The notes under the pieces: generated by a model
The model's input: the letters and a program-made list of their open reading frames with translations, nothing else
Database searches by the model: none
What the model was told of the DNA's origin: nothing
Position numbers and translations under genes: made by a program
From: Thoreauomyces humboldtii
Taxonomy: Eukaryota > Chytridiomycota > Chytridiomycetes > Spizellomycetales > Powellomycetaceae
Length of the DNA: 13,156 bases
Assembly: GCA_027596035.1 (NCBI GenBank)
Contig: JADGJA010000526.1
Location: 2,749-15,904 of the forward strand
Direction of reading: 5' to 3'
Shown: in pieces, positions 1-9,100 of the stretch
Layout: the number at the start of each line of letters is the position of its first letter
How positions within the stretch are numbered: the stretch's first letter is position 1

Positions 1-180
1 ATTTCGGACTTGGAACCGGGTCAGTCCTTTTCCGAGATGGGCCTCAACTCGATCAACAAGATCATGTTTGTCTCCACGGCACGCAAGGAGCTCGACTGTC
101 CGGCGCTCAAGTTTGTTGATTTGCTCGACAACTCGACCCTTGAGACCCTTGCGATCTTTGTCGACGCCAAGAAGAAGGCT
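1..180 (+). other. Carrier domain T1 (5'-truncated by window)
   Basis: Phosphopantetheine-binding carrier. The core GLNSI places the attachment serine at codon 49-51, followed by the helix and the VDLLDNSTLETLA segment that closes the fold. The first helix lies before base 1. The motif is LGxxS-like (here MGLNS) rather than the GGHS/GGDS of the later carriers, so it resembles acyl carriers of polyketide or hybrid enzymes more than standard NRPS carriers. It is one copy of a recent tandem duplication with T2. Confidence 0.88.
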
Positions 181-3100
181 TCGACGGAAATGGTGGTCGC
201 GCCTCAGAACTCTGTTGAGGAGGCGGCCGCTGGGATCACGGGTTTCGTCCCTGTCACAGTGGACGTTGCGCAGTCTCAGCGCGATACCGAGGCGGTCCTC
301 CGCACCATCTTGCTGGAGGTCTTGGATAAGGCAATTTCGGACTTGGAACCGGATCAGTCCTTTTCCGAGATGGGCCTCAACTCGATCAGCAAGATCATGT
401 TCGTCTCCACGGCGCGCAAGGAGCTCGACTGTCCGGCGCTCAGGTTTGTTGATCTGCTCGACAACCCGACCCTCGAGACCCTCGCAGTCTTTGTTGACGT
501 CAAGAAGAAAGCCCCGATGCAAACGGCGGTGGCGCCTCAGAAATCTGCTAAGAAGGCGGCCGCTGGTATCACGGCCCTTCCCAAGTCCCAGAGCGCCAAC
601 TTCAAGGCCCCTTCGGTGCCTCTCGGTGAGACTGTCTCGACAGAGTCCATCGTCCGGGAGATTTTGGAGAAGGTCCTTCCCAAAGGACTCATCGTGAACC
701 CGGAAGCCACCTTCACCAACTTGGGGTTGGGCTCGATCGGCATGGTCCGCTTTGTGTCGTTTCTCCGCAAAAAATTTGCCGCCCCGTCTTTGCGTGGGGT
801 CGACGTTTACAACCACCCCACCGTGGTCCAGCTCGCAGCCTTCCTTGACGAGCGGCATCCGCGGGCCACGATGGTGGTTCCCGCCGCGCGGTCGGTGGAC
901 GGTCCGTCGGCTCTCACCACCGAGCGCAAAGAATCGCCTATGTCTGCCTCACAGAAGCGTTTCTGGCTTGCTCAGAACACCTTCGACGACACTTCGTATC
1001 AGGTCCTCCATGTCCGGCGCGTCGCCGGGGCGTTCGAGCCGCGCACGTTGGAGAAGGCGATACACACCGTCACCCGCCGTCACGAGATTTTGCGCACCAC
1101 CTACGACCTGGACACCGACCGCGGCTTGCTGCAGGTCGTCCACCGAGAGCTTCCCGTTCCGTTCGCGGTCGTGGACCTCACGAACTCCCGCGACCCGGAC
1201 GCAGAGGTCGCGGCCGCGGTGCGCGCAGATTTCAGAAGCTCGTTCGAGCTCAGCACCGACGCGCCCGTCCGCGTGATTGTCTTTAAGGTCGGCCTTCAAG
1301 CCCATGTCGTCTACATCGTCTGCCACCACATTGCCGTGGACGAGGTTGGTTCGCTCCTTCGCTCACAATGACGCGTGGATCATGAACATAGATCTAAGAT
1401 GTTTTTTTTTTCAGTGGAGCCATGCTATGTTTATGGGCGAATTAAGCGAGACCTACCTCACTCTGGTAGCCGGCAGGCGGCCGGACGACAACCTTAGCGC
1501 GATTCAGTACTCAGACTTCACGGCCTGGCACGCCGCCACGCTGGAATCGGAACGCCAAAGCCAGCTCGCCTACTGGTCCGAGAACCTGCGAGACTGCGAG
1601 CCGTTGCAACTCCCCGCCACCGCCTTTCAATCCGCTGAGCAGCTCACTGGACTCGGCTTCCTCCAAATGGAGCTCGACCGCAAGATAACTGACGCGTTCA
1701 TGAAGCTTTGCGCAGATTTCAGCGTCACGCAAGCCGTCGGGTACCTGGCCTTGTTCAACATGATGATGATCGAGTAAGTCTTCACCCTATCTACGATATG
1801 GTCGGGTCTTGAGGTCTGACGATCCCACCTTGCAGGCAATCCGGCTCTTATGACTTCGCTGTGTCGATGGCTACTACGCACCGCGGAGACATGGACGACA
1901 GCCTGGATGTCATGGGATGCTGCATTAACTCGGTCATCTTACGCTGCTGCGCAACGGCCTCCGACGGCTTTACAGAACTCATCACAAAAGCTCAGCAGAC
2001 CATGCAGAATGCTCTTCGTCAAAACGATGTTCCCTTCGAGGACGTCGTTCACCATGTGTTCGGTGACAGCTCCCTGGACATTCTCAAGAAGCTGCAGACC
2101 GCTTTCACCATGGTCACGGAAGGAGGTAAATCGGAGCAGAAACAGCTGCTTTGGGGCCCTGAGTTCCCCATCAATTTTGAGGGCGGCGATCCCCAGGGCG
2201 ACCTGGACTTCTTCCTCATCGACTCAGACGGCGAATTCAGAGTCCGAATCTGTTACAACCGCGCCGTATACGGTCCCGAGCTTGTCCGCTCACTGGCGGT
2301 ACGATTTGGCGAACTGGCTCGGATAGTGACGATCAACCGCAACGCCCGACCTGGCCTTAAAGGCGCTTCAGCAGCATCCAGGAGCTCGCAGCCCGAGGTC
2401 AGCGTCAGGTGCCCGGCCACATCCAACCAGCTGCGAATGTGGGCGAGTCAACGAATCTCCCGAGACGGATCTTATAACCTCCCTTACCTGACGATTCTCG
2501 ACTTTGCCATCGACCCTGCTCGCATGCAGAGCGCCGTCGACAGGCTTATGCAGCGACACGAGATTCTGCGGACAACTTATGCCCTCGATCCCAAGACCAA
2601 GCAACTGATGCAGGTGGTCGCCTGCGATTTCTCAGTGCTCTGCGCGGTGCACGATGTTAGCGGTCACGTTGAACCGAAGGCCGAAGTGCTGCGCAGGTGT
2701 ATCGAGGACAATAGCAAGCCCTTCGACCTTGCACGTGACATCATCCGGTTCGGCGTCTACAGGCTTTCCGACAAGAGCTCGGCGCTGTACATCAACGTCC
2801 ACCACATTGCCTTTGACGAGTACTCTCTGAACATGATGTATGCTCAGATCGCCGAGCTATACGAGGACCCCGCTCAGCCTGCCCGCATCGACGGCCTCGC
2901 GCAGTACGCGGAGGTATGCGCCCGGAGGCACGATCTCTTGCACGGGGACGGCGGTCGCGAGCACGCTCTGCAGCGCAGCTTCTGGTCTGACTACCTCCTA
3001 AATGCGCGCGCGCTGGCGCTACCCAGGGACGCCGTCGGCACTTGCGCGTCGTCGAGTGCCACGACCGAAAACTTCGAGGTGCCCCCAGCCGTCCTGGCTG

Positions 3101-6100
3101 CTTTCGAAAAAGCCGTTCGCTCAGAGCGCTGCTCTACCTTCAGCGCCTTCTTGGCGGTATTCGAAACGCTCATGTACAGGTAAGTTTGCGACACCGACAT
3201 CCGTCAACGCTCGCCACCGAGCCTGTAAGCTGACCGTGCTACCGTGCTTTACAGAGCTACCGGGCAAGCGGATTTCACGGTGCTTGTTCCCGTGTCCAAC
3301 CGGGGCGATGTCGACGGCAGCGAGTCAGCCTTCGGCTGCATGACCAACACCGCCACGGTGCGCAGCATCATTGATCCGGATCGTACCTTCCGCTCCAGGC
3401 TGCAGGACGCCAACCACAACATGGACACCGTACTCCGTCACGCTGACATCCCATTCGAGGAGGTTCTCCGCATTCACACCGACCCCTCCAACGCCGACCA
3501 AGACGGCATCATGTTTTCGTACATGTGCGAAGAAGGGACCGACTCAGTCTCGACGTGGCCCTTTGCGAAGACCGAGGAGCTTCCATTTCCGCAGGACTGC
3601 AAGCCGGCGTTCGGAATGCTGTTCAGCGTCCAGAAGGTCGCCGATGCCGCCCTGATCAGCATCGAGTTCGACAGGAGCCTGTTTTCGTTGGCTTTGATGA
3701 CCTCCATGGCCGCCGACTACGTGGAGCTGATAGCATCCGTGACGTGCGACATCGCGCAGACACTGCGACCTGCGCCCGCTGTCGACGTGCGCACTACCAT
3801 CGACGTGCGCCCCGCAACGAAGACTACGTCTACGCACGAGTCTAAGACCGTGAAACCGATCCAGAAACACTCCGATTCGACGCTCACATCCGTCAATCTC
3901 GGCTCTCTCGACACCGCCTTGAAATCAGGATCTCGAGAGCTTGTGAACTCGGCAATTGACGCCAGCGCCGCACAGGTGGCGCGTTGCCTTGTGGCCAGCG
4001 GCGTCACGCCGGGCGAAGGCGTGCCGATTGTTGCCACGTCGCTCGAGCTCTGCGTCGGAATGCTGGGCATCGTCATGGCGCACGCCAGCGCAGTGGTGGT
4101 TGGACATGGCAACTCCCCGGAGCTCACGCGCAGTCAACTGGAGACTTTTGCCGCCCGGGTAGTGCTCACGACGCGCGACGGCTTACCGCTGCTCCCCGAC
4201 TGCAAGACCGTGGTAATGGAGACCGGAGCCCCGGTGTTTATACCTTCGCCGCCCCCGAGTTTGGCTTCCTCCAAGGACGACAACTCGACCGCGACAGTTG
4301 CGGACAGAGTGGTGACACCCGAGCCCCTCGCTTCGTCTGACCCGGAGAGCGATGCCGAGACTTGGGACGATGAGCCGACATCTCCTGTTGTTGTTTCCCC
4401 GGAGGCCACGGATGCATCTTTCAGCAGGTCCGCTGCCTCGTGGCGCCAAAACGTCCTGCGACAGGTCTGGTCTGGCGTTCTCAGCGTCCCAGCCGAGACT
4501 ATCACACCATCCTCATCATTCTTCGAGCTCGGCGGTCACAGTCTGATTGCGATCATCATGTGCGAGGACCTCACGGGGTCTGGATACCGGCTGAACTACC
4601 TCGACGTGTTCAAGAACCCGAAACTGGCCGACATGGCCGAATGCATGGAACTACCCGATTCTGAATTCGAGGAGATGGAGCAGGAGCAGGAGCAAAGGCA
4701 AATCAAGGCCGTGGAGCCGTTCTCAATCCTCGGAATCGACCGCACCCGTGCGAAGGCTGCCTACGGGTCTGAACTCGCCGATCTGGAGTTAGATTTTGAC
4801 GACGTCGAAGACATTTATCAGGCATCGCCGTTACAAAGCGGACTCGTTGCACTTTCCGCTCAAGGTGGACAGTACTTGGCGACTTTCGCTTACCGACTCA
4901 TCGGCGTGGTCGAACCAGAGAAGATGCGCATGGCGTTTTCTCAAGTCGTGGATCGCAATTCCATCCTTCGCACGAGCTTTTTCTACCCGGAGAGCGGGGA
5001 CGGGCTAATGCAGGTCGTCCGTCTGCCGACAGCGACGAAGCTGCAGTGGACCCAAGTTGCGGTACCTCGCTCACGCTTCGAACAGTCAGTGAGCGCTGCA
5101 CAGGCCGCCGAGCAGGCCAAGTCCGTCAAACTTGGCGACCAGTACATGCGCTGCGCGCTGGTGACGACGACTGATGGCCGAGCAACGGAGCGCGAAACAG
5201 TCCTACTCTTGACTATCCACCACGCCCTCTTCGATTTTCCCTCGCTCACCATGTACCTTCAGGACGTGTTCCAGGCCTACGTCGGCAAGGAGCCAACCCC
5301 GCGCGAGCCTTTCGCCAAGTTCATCCGACACATCAACAGCCGAGACCAAGGCCTAGTGTTTTACGAACGATACTTGGCGCACGCGGTGCCGACCGTCTTT
5401 CCTGTCCGCACGGCCATCTCGTCTACCGCTGAGCCCAAGCCGAAAGCCGTCGAGATTACCGTCCCCGTGGACCTCTCGCGCTTCACTCGCACCCACTCGA
5501 TCCTCCCCGGAACATTCTTGAAAGCCTGCTGGGGCCTTGTTCTGATGCTCCACGCAAACTCGGAAGATGTCCTCTTTGGCTTCGTTACCTCGGGCCGCGA
5601 AATGGAGATCGCCGACACAGCTGCTCACAACATCGCGGGACCCACAATCAACACCATTATCACTCGCATCCAGCAAGCGGCGGGGGGCACCAAGGCCCTC
5701 GACTTCCTGCGAGCAATCCAGTCCGAGGGACTCGAGCAGCTCGAGTACAGCCACACTGGTCTACGAGACATCAAGTCAGCGATGAAGTCTGCTCCGGAAG
5801 TCGCTCTGTTCAACACCCTTGTCAACTTTAGCGGCTTAGAGAGCACCGCCCTGGAATCTCCGTGGGATCTGCCTTTCGTGGTCAAGTCCGAGGAAGGTGC
5901 CATGAACGTCAATTACCCCATCATCGTCGAGGTCGACGCTCAAGCTGACAAGTTAAGGGTCACGCTCGGCTTCGACAGCCAAGTCGTCGCCGAGGACGAG
6001 GTTGCCCAGGTGGCCACCAACTTTACCAGCGCGCTCAAAAACCTGGCGGCTATCTCCGAGACTACCCTCATGAAAGACGTCAGCCTCGTGAGCGCTTCAA

Positions 6101-9100
6101 CGCTCCCCGTGCCTGTCACCGCCGCAGACCCTGGCCCGGCTCCGCAGTTCAATTTCTTGCATCAAGCGTTCGAGGACCAAGCCAAAAGGAACCCCGATCG
6201 CGTGGCGCTCCACCTGGAGGACTCGAGCACCATTAGCTACGGCGAGATGGATGCCCGAGCCAACAAGCTAGCCCGCAAGCTGCGACAGGCGGGCATCGGA
6301 CGACAGGACATAGTGCCTCTGTGCATCGACAAATCCGGCGAGATGGTCATTGCGATATTCGCCGTTCTCAAGGCGGGTGCCGGTTACGTGCCGCTCGATC
6401 CGCACAGTCCTGCCGCCCGCCATCAGATCGCTATCGACAAGACCGACGCCAGGCTCGTCATTACTAAATCGGATCACCGCGAACTCTTTGCCAGCTGTCG
6501 GTCCGTGACGGTGGTTTACATCGACGAGGACTGGGGCCAGGAGATGCTCTCTGGCAAGCCGCTCCCGAGCTTCCAACGCGGAGAGGACGACGTCGCGTAC
6601 GTGATTATGACCTCAGGGACGACGGGCCAGCCCAAGGGCTGTGTGATCGGTCACCGCGCGGCGGTGCACGCCATGGCCGCGCTCTCCCAGGCGTCGGCGC
6701 TCAATATCACAAGCGCCAGTCGGGTCCTCCAGTTCGCAAACTACACGTTTGACGCCAGTATCTCCGACTTTTTCATCACGCTGGGAGTCGGCGCTCGTCT
6801 TTGCCTAGCCGGTCGCGAAACGCTCCTGTACGATTTGCCGCTGGCCATCCAGGCGTTCGAAGCCAACTGGGTGATGCTCACACCATCCGTCGCCGCGTTG
6901 CTAAACCCGGAAGAGGTTCCGACGATAAAGACCTTGATCCTGGTTGGAGAGCCCAGTAAGTCAAAATGACGGGCGCTTATCATTGAATCACGCGCTTACT
7001 GACACATCGTCAATGTAGTCCGCGCGGACGTGGTCACGAGATGGCTCGGCAAAGCCCGGATGGCAAACGGATATGGCCCCAGCGAGGCCGCGGAAATCTG
7101 CGTCATGCAAGAGGTCCGCGAGGCCGACGCTCAGCGCTCCATCATCGGCCGGCCCATCGGAGCCACCAAGCTGTGGATTCTCTCCGAGAACATGGGCCTG
7201 GTTCCTGCGGGCGGCGCTGGCGAGCTCTACCTTGAGTCCGTCCAGCTCGCCCGGGGTTACCTGAAAGACCCCGTTCTGACGAGCCGCGCCTTCATTGCCC
7301 ACCCCTTCAAGCAAGGCGCTCGCCTGTATCGTACCGGCGACATGGTGCGCCTGCTTGCTAACGGGCAGATCGAGTGCCTGGGCCGGAAAGACTCGCAGAT
7401 CAAACTGCACGGTCTCCGCATTGAGTTGGCGGAAATCGAATATGCGATCCAGCGCGAGCCTTCAGTCGCGCGCGTCTGCGTCATTCTCTGGGTGAGTGTT
7501 GCGCTTTGTGAACAGCACCTCTCCGCGCTCCATGCTGACCTGAAGATCGCCACATAGCAAGAGCAGCTTGTCGCGTGGATCGTTCCCAGAGATCAAGCAG
7601 CAAGCGGCCTGACGACTGCCCCCGAGATCCTCTTTGAGCCTGTCACAAAGCTGCAGAAGGTCATCAAAGCTGCCCGTAACCGCATACAGAAACATCTGGC
7701 GCCATACATGATGCCACATCGTTGGATTCCTGTTAGCAAAATCCCTCTGTCACCGTCCGGCAAGACAGATCACCGACACCTCATTAGCCTTCTGGAAGCC
7801 ACGACAGCAAGCTCTTTGATGAGCTTGGTTGCCACCGAGGCTAAGAGCACTCCGCAAACCGCAAACGAGTCTCTGGTGGCCTCATGGTGGGCCGAAGTCC
7901 TCGCGATTCCGCTCGAGACCATTGGCCGGGAAGACTCGTTCTTTACTTTGGGCGGAGACTCCGTCTCTCTCATCCGTCTCTCGCAAATGGCTCGCCGCAG
8001 CGGACTGCAATTTGACATCGCTCAGACTTACGAGACTCCCCAGCTCCGGGAGTTCAGCCTCCTTCTTCGAGCTGTGGGCGCCCACAAGAACGCAGAAAAG
8101 GTCGAGCCGTTCTCACTTATCGCCTACGAGGACCTTGACCAGGCGTCCGTGCTGCATGTGCTCGAAATGGAGTACGGCATGTCGCTTAAGGACGTGGAGG
8201 ACGTCTATCCCGCCACTGAGTTGCAGACTGGGTAAGTAGACACCTTGACCAAAAACGATAGTGCTAAAAACTCACGACTTTCTTTTCAGCATGATCGCCC
8301 AAACACTGCGGACACCGGGCGCCTACATGCTCCAGGCCCCCTCGACGTTCGTGGGGTCGACTTCGATCCTGCCCGATTTGAAAATGCTTGGAGGACTCTT
8401 TGCCAGAAGCACGCTGGCCTCCGCACAACTTTTGTCTACGTAGCCAACCGCAGCGGAGTTCCAGTCCCGCTGCAAGTCGTCAAGCGCACTTCGACAATCA
8501 ACTGGAACAACCAGCACTGCTCTCCCACCACACTTACCGCTTGTCTCGCTGCGGCTGAAGCCGAGACGCTCGTCAAGCTCGGCGACGAGTTTATGAACTT
8601 CACTCTCATCCGCGTCGGCGCTGACCACTACAAGTTCATCTGGAAGATCCACCATGCCTTGATGGACGCCTGGTTCATGGGCCAGCTCATGGACGACCTC
8701 GCGACCGCCTACAGGGGTGACGTGCTCACCGACCGGCCGCTTTACAACGTATATATCAGGTATCTACAGCAACAGGACCGCGAGGAGGCTGTCGCCTACT
8801 TCGAGCAGACTCTGTCAGGAGTGCAGACCACCGCATACCCCCGACGCGACCCCGCCACTGCCCACAAGGCTGCGGACGCGCGATCCGAGCTTGTCTTGGA
8901 CGTGACCGCGAACTTCGATGGATTCACGAAGCAGCACGGCATCACGATCGCCAATCTGTTCAGAGCATGCTGGGCAATCGTTTTGTCGCACCACGCTGAC
9001 ACGAACGACGTCCTTTTTGGCTGCCTCAACAGCGGTCGCGAGATCGAAGTGGACGGTGTTTCAGAGGTACGGGCGTTGTTTTTGCAACTTCTTTTATCAG

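Larger units (their letters stand above)
1..575 (+). repeat. Tandem duplication of a carrier-domain unit, period 333 bp
   Basis: Bases 1-235 align without gaps to 334-568. By eye there are roughly 26 differences in 235 positions (about 89% identity), with many changes at third codon positions in the carrier and more amino-acid changes in the trailing linker. The period is 111 codons, so the reading frame is kept. The start of copy 1 lies outside the window, so upstream copies may exist. This is an intragenic duplication, not a mobile element. Confidence 0.9.
934..2340 (+). other. Condensation domain C1 (introns 1 and 2 inside)
   Basis: Full-length condensation domain, about 420 residues after splicing. 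It opens with SPMSASQKRFWLAQ (the C1 core SxAQxRxW/L), then RRHEILRTTY (C2 core), then the active-site motif HHIAVDE at 1324-1344. The catalytic second histidine is present, but the usual Gly after Asp is Glu. A later core is ATTHRGDMDDSLDVMGCCINS, followed by NDVPFEDVV. Intron 1 falls exactly after the active-site motif and intron 2 in the C-terminal lobe. It is followed directly by another C domain with no carrier or A domain between, which is not a standard module. Confidence 0.92.
6148..7800 (+). other. Adenylation domain A2 (introns 4 and 5 inside)
   Basis: Complete amino-acid-activating domain. Motifs in order: ISYGEMDARANKLA (A1), LKAGAGYVPLDP at 6367-6402 (A2), MTSGTTGQPKG at 6607-6639 (A3, ATP loop), FDAS at 6748-6759 (A4), NGYGPSEA from 7066 (A5), YRTGDMV at 7327-7347 (A7), GRKDSQIKLHGLRIEL from 7381 (A8), and SPSGKTD with the catalytic lysine codon at 7762-7764 (A10). 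Hand alignment to GrsA gives a specificity code of about D-A-S-M-I-V-G-E-I-K. The leading Asp is consistent with an alpha-amino acid; I do not recognise the residue. Intron 4 lies at the A5-side strand (LILVGEP) and intron 5 after A8. Confidence 0.94.

Noticed and set aside
4134..4505. Antisense open frame of 123 codons opposite the dA1-T4 linker
   Set aside because: It lies opposite a well-supported coding exon, has no family motif, and results from high GC and biased third codon positions.
4669..4700. Short cag-gag repeat as a microsatellite of interest
   Set aside because: It is only about three units and simply encodes a Glu/Gln-rich linker between T4 and C3.
5353..5754. Antisense open frame of 133 codons opposite C3
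   Set aside because: It is a shadow of the C3 coding frame, with no recognisable domain or start context.
8261..8443. A separate small gene in the frame ending at 8443
   Set aside because: Its middle residues are the conserved start of C4 reached through intron 6; the stop results from the frameshift, not from a real gene end.
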